Notes: generated by a model not told the origin, from the letters alone. DNA of 64,000 bases from Tenacibaculum dicentrarchi (GCF_964036635.1 NZ_OZ038524.1:1989001-2053000); one strand, 5' to 3'; counted from the first letter of the stretch, positions 37,287-47,929 are shown. Program-made: numbers and translations.

Positions 37287-38417
37287 ATGATTCTAAAAAA
37301 ACAAATAGAAGGTAAAAGCGTTTTATGGCTTCAAAATAAAAATCAATATATAGTTATTGAACATGTTGTTGCTCAAATAATAACGCTTTTAAATAATAAT
37401 TTTTCAAACAAAGAAATTGCCCATACTTTAGCGGATAAAATAACCGTTCCTGAACAAGAACTTATTGATTTTATTCAAGACATTTCCGAAAATATACTTT
37501 CTGAAAACAAAACAGATAGCAAAAATAATAGCAATACTATTATTCTTAATATTCCTCAAGAATTTGAGTATCATTATTATTATAAAATGAATACTGTTAT
37601 TCTTAAAGTGAGTTTTTTATCGGATTATGAAAAATATTTAGTGCATCCAAAATTTGCACATTTAGAAATCGAAAATCCCGAAAATAGCTTTAAAGAAACG
37701 CATCATTACAAAGTTTATAGCACTGAAAATCACATCTCTTTTTCCATTGATAATCAAATTATTGATACTTGGAATTTAAATGAAGTTCATTATTTTCAAG
37801 GAAAATTTTCTATGAAAATTGTAGAACATATCCACCGAAAAGAAGAAGCGGAATGGCTGGGAGTTTTTCACGCATCAGCGATAAGTAATGGTAAAGAATC
37901 AATGCTTTTTTTAGGTGATTCTGGTAACGGAAAAAGTACGTCATTAGCCTTATTACAAGCAAACGATTTTACCTGTTTAGCTGACGATTTTGTGCCGATT
38001 GATGCCGAAAAAAATCATATTTATAGTTTTCCGTCTGCCATTTCTATCAAAAAAAATAGCTTGCCCACCCTACTTCCTATATATCCTGAATTGGAAACTT
38101 CGGCGGAATATAATTTTGAAAGATTAGGTAAAATTGTGCGGTATTTAATCCCAAATAATACCGATTATCAGCAACATTTACCATGTAAAGCATTGATTTT
38201 CATCAAATATAAAAAAAACAGTGATTTACAAATTACTAAAATATCAAAATTAAATGCTTTTGAACAATTAGTGCCAGATTCTTGGTTGTCGCCAATTCCT
38301 AAAAATGCTGAAAAATTTATGAACTGGTTTGAAAAATTACCTTGTTATCAACTTACGTATTCTGATAACAAAAAAATGATTGCTACGGTGCATAAAATTT
38401 TTAATGATGAATTATAA
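37287..38417 (+). CDS. PqqD-like domain fused to HprK-like kinase
   Basis: Residues ~15-75 (IVIEHVVAQIITLLNNNFSN, VPEQELIDFIQDIS) look like a PqqD/RRE peptide-binding domain. After a linker and beta-rich part, residues ~190-300 are HPr-kinase-like: GVFHASAI, P-loop GDSGNGKST at 210-218, CLADDFVPID near 232 and FPSAISIKKNS. Such proteins occur in RiPP clusters and in HPr-rel-A systems with a PqqD protein and a nucleotidyltransferase, and the next gene is that nucleotidyltransferase. No precursor peptide is seen here. The kinase substrate is unknown. Coding and protein style fit the host; the fusion is the odd point. Confidence 0.72.
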   Translation: MILKKQIEGKSVLWLQNKNQYIVIEHVVAQIITLLNNNFSNKEIAHTLADKITVPEQELIDFIQDISENILSENKTDSKNNSNTIILNIPQEFEYHYYYKMNTVILKVSFLSDYEKYLVHPKFAHLEIENPENSFKETHHYKVYSTENHISFSIDNQIIDTWNLNEVHYFQGKFSMKIVEHIHRKEEAEWLGVFHASAISNGKESMLFLGDSGNGKSTSLALLQANDFTCLADDFVPIDAEKNHIYSFPSAISIKKNSLPTLLPIYPELETSAEYNFERLGKIVRYLIPNNTDYQQHLPCKALIFIKYKKNSDLQITKISKLNAFEQLVPDSWLSPIPKNAEKFMNWFEKLPCYQLTYSDNKKMIATVHKIFNDEL

Positions 38418-39483
38418 AGAAACGTTATTTTTTATCGGAAAATGTTTAACGATTACTCATGAAAAAGACAATCGTATTTTAGTTGAAAAACAATTAAAAA
38501 CTAGCGATATCAATTGGGATAACATTGTTAAAATAACGACTAGTCATTATGTATTTCCTGCATTATATTGCAACTTAAAACGTGCTGATTTCCTGCATTA
38601 TTTACCCGAAGATTTAGTAGAGTATATGAAATATATTACAGACTTAAATCGGGATAGAAATCAACAAATAATTAAAGAAGCTAAAGAAATAAATACACTA
38701 TTATTAGCCAATAATATTACGCCTATTTTCTTAAAAGGAACAGGGAATTTATTAGATGGTTTATATGACGATATTGCCGAACGAATGGTTGGTGATGCCG
38801 ATATATTAATAAATAATAACGATTTTAGAAAAGCAATACGTGTTTTAAAAGAAAATGGGTACGGTGAAAAATCGGAAAATTTTGTTGATAATACGATTGT
38901 TAATCGACATTATCCTAAGTTAACAAAAAAAGGTAAAATAACTGCTATTGAAGTTCATTATAAAATGGTTCGCAATGAAAAAGGGTTTACTTATAACGAT
39001 GTAAAAAAGAGTTTAAAAACCTTAAAAGATACCACAACAGTATTATCTTATAATAACCAATTATTATTAACCTGTTTTAATAAACAAATTAATGATAGAG
39101 GACAATGGACTAAAAGTATTGCTTTTAGAAACTTTTACGATGTGTATTTATTATCAAAATTCACAAATACAAAATCAGTAATCAGTAATTTTAAACATTA
39201 TGAATCGGGTTATTTGAATAATTTTATAGCAAGTACCAATTATTTTTTTAATGCTCCGACTTCTTTAGAATATTCAAAAACAAAACAGGCTAAAAGTTTC
39301 GTAAAAAAACAAGTTTCATTAATGAAAAGACCAAAAATTTTTACTTTAAATAAAAATTTCTGGTCTTTTTATTTTACATCTAAAGAAACTTTATCAGTAA
39401 TGATAAAAGCATTTTATCTAAAAGAATATAGAACCTATATTTTTGATAGAATAAAAGAACTTAAAACATCTAAACAAAATTAA
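38404..39483 (+). CDS. Nucleotidyltransferase of the NTP_transf_5 type
   Basis: I start it at 38404 (MMNYKETLFFIGKCL) or the next ATG at 38407, overlapping the kinase stop by about 14 bases, rather than at 38380. The 359-residue protein has IFLKGTGNLLDGLYDD and RMVGDADILI at ~109-137, the LKG and D-D-L motifs of the PF14907 nucleotidyltransferase family, then a helical part. Members lie in lasso-peptide and HPr-kinase loci and have no proven reaction. The overlap with the kinase gene means co-translation. Its stop overlaps the stop of the Mur ligase on the other strand by four bases. Confidence 0.78.
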   Translation: MMNYKETLFFIGKCLTITHEKDNRILVEKQLKTSDINWDNIVKITTSHYVFPALYCNLKRADFLHYLPEDLVEYMKYITDLNRDRNQQIIKEAKEINTLLLANNITPIFLKGTGNLLDGLYDDIAERMVGDADILINNNDFRKAIRVLKENGYGEKSENFVDNTIVNRHYPKLTKKGKITAIEVHYKMVRNEKGFTYNDVKKSLKTLKDTTTVLSYNNQLLLTCFNKQINDRGQWTKSIAFRNFYDVYLLSKFTNTKSVISNFKHYESGYLNNFIASTNYFFNAPTSLEYSKTKQAKSFVKKQVSLMKRPKIFTLNKNFWSFYFTSKETLSVMIKAFYLKEYRTYIFDRIKELKTSKQN

Positions 39484-40832
39484 ATCAAATTCTTAACCTC
39501 ATCAAAATTTAATCCTCCGTAATTACCAGAACTCATTAATAATAAAGCTGTATTTTCTAAGTTTTGATTAAATAAAAACTCTTTAAAATCTGCTGGATTT
39601 GTATAGATAATTAAATCATCACGTTCAAAAGAAGTTGCTATTTGTTGCTGAGTAACTTCTTTTAATTGTTTTATTTTTACCGCATCTGGTGAATAAAATA
39701 CAACTGCTTTATCAGCTTTAGCTAATGCTCCTTTGTATTCTTTTAAAAACTCTGCATTTAAACTAGAATACGTGTGTAATTCCAAACATGCTAAAACGGT
39801 ACGTTCTTTATATTGATTTTTTACAGCTGTTGTAGTCGCTTTTACTTTACTTGGACTGTGAGCAAAATCTTTAAAAATTACAGAACTTTTATTTTCTGCA
39901 ATTTTTTCTAAACGTTTACTTGCTCCTTTAAAACTAGCAATTGCTTCATAAAATTCATCTTCATCAATTCCCATATGCTGACAAATCCACTTTGCTCCTG
40001 CTATATTTTGTAAATTATGTTCTCCAAAAACTTCTAAAGGCAAATCTCCATCTGAAGTATCAATATAAGTAACTCCATTATCAATAAAATATTCAGGTGT
40101 TTGATATGGATATTTTTTTATCGGATTAGTAGAATTTTCTACAATATCTTTTAAAACAGCATCTTCTTCATTATACACCATCATTCCGCCATTTATTAGC
40201 GAATCTGTGAAAATTTTAAACTGCTCATTATAGTTTTCAATAGTTGGAAATACATTAATATGATCCCAAGCAATTCCACTTAACAAAGCAATATTTGGCT
40301 TGTATAAATGAAATTTTGGACGCATATCTATTGGCGAACTTAAATATTCATCGCCTTCTAAAACAATAAAATCATTTTCTTGGGTTAAATGTACCATCGT
40401 TTCAAAACCATCTAACTGTGCTCCTACCATGTAATCAACTTCTCTTTCATGATAATTCATCACATGTAAAATCATAGAGGTAATGGTTGTTTTTCCGTGA
40501 GAACCACCAATAACTACACGAGTTTTGTCTTTTGATTGTTCATATAAAAACTCAGGATACGAATAAATTTTAACACCTAATTCTTGTGCTTTTAACAATT
40601 CAGGATTGTCTTTTTTGGCGTGCATTCCTAAAATTATAGCATCTACATCAGTGGTTATCTTTTCAGAGAACCAACCAAATTCATTTGGTAACAACCCATA
40701 TTTTTCTAAACGAGCTTTAGATGGATTATGAATTGTATCGTCACTTCCTGTTACGATATCTCCTTTTTGATGTAGCGCAATTGCTAAATTATGCATTGCA
40801 CTTCCGCCGATTGCTATAAAATGTACTCTCAT
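39480..40832 (-). CDS. mpl: Mur ligase, Mpl/MurC-like
   Basis: Mpl links UDP-MurNAc to the tripeptide (or tetrapeptide) L-Ala-D-Glu-meso-Dap in cell-wall recycling. The 450-residue protein has MRVHFIAIGGSAMHNLAIAL at the N-terminus (UDP site, GGxAMHNLA form typical of Mpl), P-loop GGSHGKTTITSMI near residue 109, EGDEYLSS and a C-terminal domain with DFAHSPSKVKATT. Bacteroidota carry this type in addition to MurC. Substrate assignment is from the motif only. Confidence 0.88.
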   Translation of the reverse strand: MRVHFIAIGGSAMHNLAIALHQKGDIVTGSDDTIHNPSKARLEKYGLLPNEFGWFSEKITTDVDAIILGMHAKKDNPELLKAQELGVKIYSYPEFLYEQSKDKTRVVIGGSHGKTTITSMILHVMNYHEREVDYMVGAQLDGFETMVHLTQENDFIVLEGDEYLSSPIDMRPKFHLYKPNIALLSGIAWDHINVFPTIENYNEQFKIFTDSLINGGMMVYNEEDAVLKDIVENSTNPIKKYPYQTPEYFIDNGVTYIDTSDGDLPLEVFGEHNLQNIAGAKWICQHMGIDEDEFYEAIASFKGASKRLEKIAENKSSVIFKDFAHSPSKVKATTTAVKNQYKERTVLACLELHTYSSLNAEFLKEYKGALAKADKAVVFYSPDAVKIKQLKEVTQQQIATSFERDDLIIYTNPADFKEFLFNQNLENTALLLMSSGNYGGLNFDEVKNLI

Positions 40833-40902
40833 TTAACTATTCTAAATTTTATGTAAAGATACTAAACTATGAAAATTCGTTCGTACTATTTCAAAATAAT
40901 AA

Positions 40903-41000
40903 TTTGAAGCTATTTCCCGCTTTCCGCACTCGCTCTTTTTATTTTTTTAAAAAGAAAAAAACAAAAAGGAGCTCAAACAATTACTACAATCGGGGCTAGG
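40903..41000 (+). repeat. Dispersed intergenic repeat family 1, copy 3
   Basis: It is the longest copy (98 bp). The left arm GCTATTTCCCGCTTTCCGCA and right arm CAATCGGGGCTAGG match the others; the spacer is longer and reads TTTTTATTTTTTTAAAAAG followed by more A. It lies in the 380-bp divergent gap between mpl and the alpha-2-macroglobulin gene. The rest of that gap, 41001-41212, has nothing else I recognise. Confidence 0.9.
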
Positions 41001-41212
41001 AGTTTTTACTACTTTTCAATGTATTTTAACAACCTTATTACAGCAATTAGCAATACTTTAATAAAAAACCAAAATAATTGGCTCGTTTTTTGTTTGAACA
41101 GACTTACCAAATAATTACAATAGTTTCACTATTATTAATTACCTTTAAAGCTAGACTAAATTAAAGAACAATATTAATTTACTTGTACTTTAAATACTAT
41201 AAAACATCCGTT

Positions 41213-44200
41213 ATGAAAAAAATCACAACACTGTTATTTATGATTACATTTTTCGCTACTACACTAAACGCTCAAGAAAATTACGAAGGTCTTTGGGAAA
41301 AGGTACAGAAATTTGAAAAAGAAAATTTACCAAAATCTGCTTTAAAAGTAGTAGAAAATATTTACGCTAAAGCGGATGTTGCTAAAAATTCGCCACAAAT
41401 TATTAAAGCACTTTTTTATAAAAGTAAGTTTTCATTAACTTTAGAAGAAGATGCACAATTAAAAATTATCAATCAGTTTAAAATACATATTGATAAAAGT
41501 AGTTTTCCTACAAAAAATGTATTAGAAAATGTATTAGCAAATTTATATTGGCAATATTTCAATCAAAATAAATGGAAATTTTATAACAGAACAAAAACAA
41601 GTGAAAAAGTTGATACTATCGATTTTAGAACTTGGGATTTAGATACACTTTTTGCCGAAATTCACACCTATTATCAAAAATCATTAGAAAATAAAACAGC
41701 CTTACAACAAACCGATATTCGTGAGTTTAAAGATATTTTATACATTGTAGAAGGGTCAAAAGAATATCGCCCTAGCCTATTTGATTTTTTAGCACATAAC
41801 GCTCTTGATTTTTATCAAACATCAGAAACAACTATTACAAAACCAAATTATCAGTTTAAAATTGATAATTCTGAATTAATAGGAACTGCAAAAAAATTTA
41901 CGCAACTAAACTTAGTTACAAAAGACACAAAATCACTTCAATTTAATGCATTAAAAATTTATCAGGAATTGATTATTTTTCATCTAAAAAACAAAAATTT
42001 AAAAGCCTTAGCTACGGTAGATTTAGAGCGTTTAAATTTTGTAAGTAATCATGCTATTTTTAATGATAAACAAGATTTATTTTTACAAACATTAAAATCA
42101 TCCGAAGAAAAACAGCATAAAAATGCTACTTCAGGATTGTATAGTCATCAAATTGCAGAAGTTTACAGACAACAAGCAAATAGCTATCAATTCAATAAAA
42201 AAGATACTAAAAACAAAGATTTCCGTTTTAAAAATAAAGAAGCATTAGTTATTTGTGATGCTGTAATTTCGAAATTCCCGAAGAGTGTTGCATCCCAAAA
42301 ATGTAAAGCTTTAAAAGGACAAATAACAAACAAATCACTATCAATTTTATCAGAAAAATTTAGTCCTATTAATACCGCTTCTCGATTATTAATTACTTAC
42401 AATAATATTGATAAACTTTATTTTACTGCTTATAAAATTGACAAAAAGAAAATAACGGAATTAAATAATCTTTATAAGGAAGAAAAACGCATCAATTTTA
42501 TTAAAAAACTGACTAAAGTAACCTCTTGGAATAATAAATTAAGAAATGAATTCGATTATAAACAGCACACCACAGAAGTAATTGTTCCGAAACTTTCGCA
42601 AGATAATTATCTAATTGTAGCTCATGAAAATAGCATTTTAAACAGTGATAATTTATACGCTACTGCAAATATTCAAGTAAGTAATTTAGTGTTAATTGAA
42701 AATACTGATAACAATACAACAAAGTATCAAGTTGTAAACAGAAATACAGGAAAACCAATTGAAAATGCCCAATTATTATTACAAAATAACGGACATAGAA
42801 ATGTAAAAAAACTATATCAAAAATTAATTACAGATAAAAATGGTTTTGCAACATATATAAGTAATAATAGATATTATAATGTATCAATAACAGTTACATC
42901 GAAAAATGATACTGCTATTTTTGGCGATTATTATCTATATAAACATCAAAAAAATAGGATTAGAAAAAACATCGAAAATGCTATAATAAAACCATTTATT
43001 TTTACTGATAGAAGTATTTATCGACCTGGGCAAACGGTTTACTTTAAAACGATTTTAATTCAAAAGAAAGGCAAAAAATCAGCAGTTTTCAATAATGGAT
43101 TTGTAGAAATTACATTAAATGACGTTAACGGGCAAAAAGTAAAAACGCTAGATTTAAAATTAAACGAATTTGGTTCGGTTTCTGGAGAATTTATACTTCC
43201 TAATAATGGATTAACTGGAGAATATTATTTAACATCAAAAATTAAAAATCAAAATAATTTAACATATAATTTTAATAATAATCGTTTCCATTTTTCAGTT
43301 GAAGAATACAAACGTCCAAAATTTGAAACCGATTTTAAACCCGTTACTCAAACTTTTAAGGTAAACGATAATATTACCGTAAACGGATTTGCAAAAGCTT
43401 TTTCTGGTGCAAATGTTACTGATGCTAAAGTTGTATATCGTGTGCATAGAAAAGTGCAGTATCCGAGTTGGTGGTATTGGCGTGGTGCTAATTCATCAGT
43501 AGAAGCTCAAGAAATTACACACGGAGAAACCGTTACAGATGCATCAGGTAATTTTTCAATTCAATTTAAAGCAATTCCCGATTTAAGCACAAACAAAGAA
43601 AGTTTACCTGTTTTTAACTACGAAATTACCGCAGATATTACCGATGTAAACGGCGAAACACGAAGTACAACAACTATTGTAAATGTTGGATATCATGCTT
43701 TATTAGCTTCGTTACAAATTAATTCGACCATAAATAAGGAAGGTAATAAAGACGAAAAACAGCACGAAATAACTGTTACAACCAACAATTTAAACGGGCA
43801 GTTTACACCTAGCAAAGGAACTGTAAAAATTTACAAGCTTCAAGCACCTAAAAATCCGTTGCGTAAAAGACCTTGGAATACACCTGATTATCAAGATATT
43901 TCTGAAAATGAATTCAATAAATTATTTCCGCATGATGCTTATTCTAAAGAAGAAGTAAATCAAACTACTTGGAAAAAAGGAAGCCTTGTTTTTGAAGAAC
44001 ATTTCGATACGCAAAAATCAAAAAAACTTATTTTAAAGAAGTTAAAAAAATGGACTTCGGGAGCATATATCGCTGTTTTAAATACGACAGATAAATTTAA
44101 TCAAAAAGTAACCGATAAAGCAAGTTTTACTATTACGAGTACATCCGAAGAAAAAGTAGCGGATAATCAATTATTTTTTATCAAAACAGATAAAAAGTCT

Positions 44201-47200
44201 TATAATGTTGATGAAACTGTTTGTGTGCAAATTGGCTCGGCATCAAAAGATATGACCGTAATTATTGAGGTTGAAAAAGAGTATAAAACGATTGACACTA
44301 AATTTATTCATCTAAATAATGAGATAAAAACAATTGAAATCCCTGTTCATAAAGAGGATATTAAAGGTTTTGCTATCAAATATTATTTTGTAAATTATAA
44401 TTCTTTTGATACTGGATTATTAAATATTTCAGTAGAAAACGGGCAAGAAAATATCAGTATTGAAACAAATACTTTTAGAGATAAATTACAACCTGGAACT
44501 ACCGAAAAATGGAGTTTCACTATTAAAAATGATAAGAAAAATAAAGTAACGGCGGAAGTTTTAGCAAGTATGTACGATGCTTCTTTAGATGAATTTAAGT
44601 CTCATAATTGGCAATTTAACCCAATAAAAACAGCTACTTATTATTCTCGTAGAAATTCGGCAAGTGCTTATCATAGTTTTGGAAATGAACATTTTCGAGT
44701 TTTTAATAGACAGTATTCAAATAGTTATTCGAATCAACAATATGATCAATTGAAATGGTTTGGATTCAGATTTGGTGAAAATTATCGTCGCAGAACGATG
44801 ATGAGTAAAAGTAGTAGCCGAGGAATGAACATGAATATTTCTAAAATTGAAGTTGTTGAAGAAGAATATGAAGAGGTTGAAGAAACTGTTATTGAATCAA
44901 CAGAAACTGATGAAAGTGAACTAACCGAAATTAAAGATAGTTCTTTTTCTAAAAACAAATCTAATGTAAATGATAAACCAAAAAACAGCTCTTTAAAAGG
45001 AATTAAAATTCGTAAAAACTTACAAGAAATGGCTTTCTTTTATCCGCATTTAACTACGGATAAAAAAGGAAACATCACCTTTAGTTTTACCACTCCTGAG
45101 GCATTAACCAAATGGAAATTGCAATTATTAGCACACACAAAAGAAGCTTTATCATCTACTAAAACACTTACAACCGTAACTCAAAAAGAGTTAATGATTA
45201 CACCAAATGCACCACGATTTTTAAGAGAAGGCGACAATATAACATTGAGTGCGAAAATTTCGAATTTATCCGAAGAAAAACTAATAGGAGTTTCTCAATT
45301 AATTTTAACGGATGCCATTACAGGAAAAGAAATTCAGTTATTAGATAACTCAACAAAAAATCAAAATTTTAGTGTAAATTCAAAAGAAAATACTAGCGTT
45401 TCTTGGAACTTAGCTATTCCTGAAAATATTCAGGCTATTCAATATAAAATTGTAGCAAAGGCTGGCAATTTTTCTGATGGAGAACAAAATGTGTTGCCTG
45501 TTTTATCAAACAAAATGTTAGTTACCGAAACCTTGCCGATGTGGGTACATTCGAATCAAACAAAAACTTTTACGTTAGATAAATTGAAAAACAATACTTC
45601 TACGAGTTTAAAACATCATAAATTAACTTTAGAAGTAACTTCAAATCCTGCGTGGTATGCAGTGCAAGCTTTGCCGTATTTAATGGAATATCCGTATGAA
45701 TGTAGCGAACAAACTTTTGCAAGATATTACGCAAATACTTTGGCAAGTTTTATAGCAAATTCAAATCCGAAGATTCAAGAAGTTTTTAAGCAATGGAAAT
45801 CGAGCGATGCATTATTATCGAATCTTGAAAAAAATCAAGAGTTAAAATCGTTGATTCTTCAAGAAACTCCTTGGCTTCGTGATGCGCAATCGGAAACCGA
45901 ACAAAAGAAGCGTATTGCTTTATTATTCGATTTGAATAAAATGAAAAATGAGCAAGAAAATACTATCAATAAGCTTCAAAATATGCAAATGAGTAACGGA
46001 GGTTTTCCTTGGTTTAAAGGAGGGAATTATCCAAATACTTATATTACACAATATATTGCAAGCGGATTCGGACACTTAAAAAAATTAGGCATATCTAATT
46101 TTGATACTAAAACAACACAAGTTTTAGAAAAAGCAGTTCGTTTTTTAGATGCTGAAATAGCAATTCAATATGCTGATTTATTAAAAGAAGCCGATAAAAT
46201 AAAAGCCAAAAAAGGACAAAGTGCATCTGAAGAATATCTAAAGAAAAATCATTTAAGTTATGTGACTATTCAATATTTATATATGCGTAGTTTTTATCCT
46301 GAAATAAATGTTGCATCTAAAACCAAAACAGCAGTTTCATATTATAAAAATCAAACGGCTACTTTTTGGAAAGATTACAATTTATACGCACAAGGGCAAA
46401 TATCTTTAATTCAATTTAGAAATAACAATAAAACTCTTGCCTCTAAAATTTTAAAATCATTAAAAGAAAATAGTATTACTTCTAGTGAATTAGGAATGTA
46501 TTGGAAAAATAATGTTGCAGGATATTATAGTTATCAAGCGCCAATAGAAACGCAATCTTTGTTAATTGAAGCTTTTTCTGAAATTGAAAATGACACAAAA
46601 ACAGTTGATAACTTAAAAATATGGTTGCTTAAAAACAAGCAAACAAATCGATGGAAAACAACCAAAGCAACTACCGAAGCCGTTTACGCATTACTTTTAC
46701 AAGGAAGCGACTGGCTTTCAATTACCGATATGGTGGATGTGAAAATTGGAAATAACAAAATTGAAGCGTCTAAATTAGAAAATGTAAAAGTAGAAGCTGG
46801 TACAGGATATTTTAAAACATCGTGGAATGGCAACGAAATTACACCAAATATGAGCGAAGTTACTATTTCTAAAAAAGGAAAAGGTATTGCTTGGGGAAGT
46901 TTATATTGGCAGTATTTTGAAGATTTAGATAAAATTACATCGGCAGAAACTCCGTTAAAATTACGTAAAAATCTATTCAGAAAAATAACTTCGGATACAG
47001 GTAAAGAACTTATCAAAATTACCGATAAAACAACCTTAAAAGTTGGCGATTTAATTACCGTAAGAATCGAATTACGATGCGATAGAAACATGGAATTTGT
47101 ACACATGAAAGATATGAGAGCTTCAGGAGTTGAACCAATAAATGTACTTTCGCAATATAAATCACAAGACAATTTATATTATTATGAAGCAACAAAAGAC

Positions 47201-47371
47201 GCTTCTACAAATTTCTTTTTCGACCGTTTACCAAAAGGTGTTTTTGTATTCGAATATGATGTTCGTGTAAATAATGCTGGTAATTTTAGCAACGGAATTA
47301 CAACCATACAAAATATGTATGCACCAGAATTTAGTAGTCATTCAAAAGGAGAAAGAATTATTATAGAATAG
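41213..47371 (+). CDS. Alpha-2-macroglobulin family protein
   Basis: I start it at 41213 (KKITTLLFMITFFATTLNAQ signal peptide), ten codons inside the longest frame. The 2052-residue exported protein has MG-type beta domains (FIFTDRSIYRPGQTVYFKT near 600), a bait-like region ending in acidic repeats (EEEYEEVEETVIESTETDES near 1220), the A2M domain (TTDKKGNITFSFTTPEALTK near 1280), the thioester motif ECSEQ with Cys1497, and a complement-like helical domain. It would trap proteases by covalent binding. The bacterial protein is usually a lipoprotein, but here a plain signal peptide is seen. It is the largest gene in the window. Confidence 0.93.
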   Translation: MKKITTLLFMITFFATTLNAQENYEGLWEKVQKFEKENLPKSALKVVENIYAKADVAKNSPQIIKALFYKSKFSLTLEEDAQLKIINQFKIHIDKSSFPTKNVLENVLANLYWQYFNQNKWKFYNRTKTSEKVDTIDFRTWDLDTLFAEIHTYYQKSLENKTALQQTDIREFKDILYIVEGSKEYRPSLFDFLAHNALDFYQTSETTITKPNYQFKIDNSELIGTAKKFTQLNLVTKDTKSLQFNALKIYQELIIFHLKNKNLKALATVDLERLNFVSNHAIFNDKQDLFLQTLKSSEEKQHKNATSGLYSHQIAEVYRQQANSYQFNKKDTKNKDFRFKNKEALVICDAVISKFPKSVASQKCKALKGQITNKSLSILSEKFSPINTASRLLITYNNIDKLYFTAYKIDKKKITELNNLYKEEKRINFIKKLTKVTSWNNKLRNEFDYKQHTTEVIVPKLSQDNYLIVAHENSILNSDNLYATANIQVSNLVLIENTDNNTTKYQVVNRNTGKPIENAQLLLQNNGHRNVKKLYQKLITDKNGFATYISNNRYYNVSITVTSKNDTAIFGDYYLYKHQKNRIRKNIENAIIKPFIFTDRSIYRPGQTVYFKTILIQKKGKKSAVFNNGFVEITLNDVNGQKVKTLDLKLNEFGSVSGEFILPNNGLTGEYYLTSKIKNQNNLTYNFNNNRFHFSVEEYKRPKFETDFKPVTQTFKVNDNITVNGFAKAFSGANVTDAKVVYRVHRKVQYPSWWYWRGANSSVEAQEITHGETVTDASGNFSIQFKAIPDLSTNKESLPVFNYEITADITDVNGETRSTTTIVNVGYHALLASLQINSTINKEGNKDEKQHEITVTTNNLNGQFTPSKGTVKIYKLQAPKNPLRKRPWNTPDYQDISENEFNKLFPHDAYSKEEVNQTTWKKGSLVFEEHFDTQKSKKLILKKLKKWTSGAYIAVLNTTDKFNQKVTDKASFTITSTSEEKVADNQLFFIKTDKKSYNVDETVCVQIGSASKDMTVIIEVEKEYKTIDTKFIHLNNEIKTIEIPVHKEDIKGFAIKYYFVNYNSFDTGLLNISVENGQENISIETNTFRDKLQPGTTEKWSFTIKNDKKNKVTAEVLASMYDASLDEFKSHNWQFNPIKTATYYSRRNSASAYHSFGNEHFRVFNRQYSNSYSNQQYDQLKWFGFRFGENYRRRTMMSKSSSRGMNMNISKIEVVEEEYEEVEETVIESTETDESELTEIKDSSFSKNKSNVNDKPKNSSLKGIKIRKNLQEMAFFYPHLTTDKKGNITFSFTTPEALTKWKLQLLAHTKEALSSTKTLTTVTQKELMITPNAPRFLREGDNITLSAKISNLSEEKLIGVSQLILTDAITGKEIQLLDNSTKNQNFSVNSKENTSVSWNLAIPENIQAIQYKIVAKAGNFSDGEQNVLPVLSNKMLVTETLPMWVHSNQTKTFTLDKLKNNTSTSLKHHKLTLEVTSNPAWYAVQALPYLMEYPYECSEQTFARYYANTLASFIANSNPKIQEVFKQWKSSDALLSNLEKNQELKSLILQETPWLRDAQSETEQKKRIALLFDLNKMKNEQENTINKLQNMQMSNGGFPWFKGGNYPNTYITQYIASGFGHLKKLGISNFDTKTTQVLEKAVRFLDAEIAIQYADLLKEADKIKAKKGQSASEEYLKKNHLSYVTIQYLYMRSFYPEINVASKTKTAVSYYKNQTATFWKDYNLYAQGQISLIQFRNNNKTLASKILKSLKENSITSSELGMYWKNNVAGYYSYQAPIETQSLLIEAFSEIENDTKTVDNLKIWLLKNKQTNRWKTTKATTEAVYALLLQGSDWLSITDMVDVKIGNNKIEASKLENVKVEAGTGYFKTSWNGNEITPNMSEVTISKKGKGIAWGSLYWQYFEDLDKITSAETPLKLRKNLFRKITSDTGKELIKITDKTTLKVGDLITVRIELRCDRNMEFVHMKDMRASGVEPINVLSQYKSQDNLYYYEATKDASTNFFFDRLPKGVFVFEYDVRVNNAGNFSNGITTIQNMYAPEFSSHSKGERIIIE

Positions 47372-47418
47372 TTTGGCATCTAAATTGTAGTTATACGTAT
47401 TATTAAAATTTTAAAAAC

Positions 47419-47916
47419 ATGAAAAAATTATTATTAGCCATTAGCTTTTTAACTTTAGCAACAGTATCTGCAAATGCACAAGACATTTCAGAAAATGCCA
47501 TCGGTGTCCGTTTTGGCGATAATAGCGGATTTGGAGCAGAAATTTCATATCAAAGGAAACTAAACAACATCAATAGATTAGAAATTGATTTAGGAATTAG
47601 AGGTGATAACAATTACAGCGGATTCAAAGCAACAGGTTTATATCAATGGGTTTGGCAGTTAGAAAACGACTTTAATTGGTATGCTGGTTTTGGTGGTGGA
47701 TTAGGAACTTGGAAAGTAAAAGATAAAATCATTTCAGGAGTCAACGTAAATGGCGATTCTGAAACCTATTTATTTGGTGCTGGTGTTATTGGCGTTGAAT
47801 ATAATTTTAATATTCCGTTAATTATTTCTTTAGATTTTAGACCAGAACTTGGTTTTGGTGATTATTATGACGGTTTTAATTCAGATTTTGGACTAGGTAT
47901 TCGTTATCAATTTTAA
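47419..47916 (+). CDS. Small outer-membrane beta-barrel protein
   Basis: The 165-residue protein has a signal peptide (KLLLAISFLTLATVSANAQ) and alternating beta strands rich in Gly, Tyr and Trp (IGVRFGDNSGFGAEISYQRK, WYAGFGGGLGTWK) ending in LGIRYQF, a terminal Phe as in outer-membrane barrels. Strand count suggests about eight strands. No family name. It lies 47 bp after the macroglobulin gene and may be co-transcribed with it. Confidence 0.8.
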   Translation: MKKLLLAISFLTLATVSANAQDISENAIGVRFGDNSGFGAEISYQRKLNNINRLEIDLGIRGDNNYSGFKATGLYQWVWQLENDFNWYAGFGGGLGTWKVKDKIISGVNVNGDSETYLFGAGVIGVEYNFNIPLIISLDFRPELGFGDYYDGFNSDFGLGIRYQF

Positions 47917-47929
47917 ACTTTAGATATAT

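Noticed and set aside
46684..47172. Minus-strand frame of 162 codons in the macroglobulin gene
   Set aside because: It lies opposite conserved macroglobulin coding sequence and shows no motif of its own.
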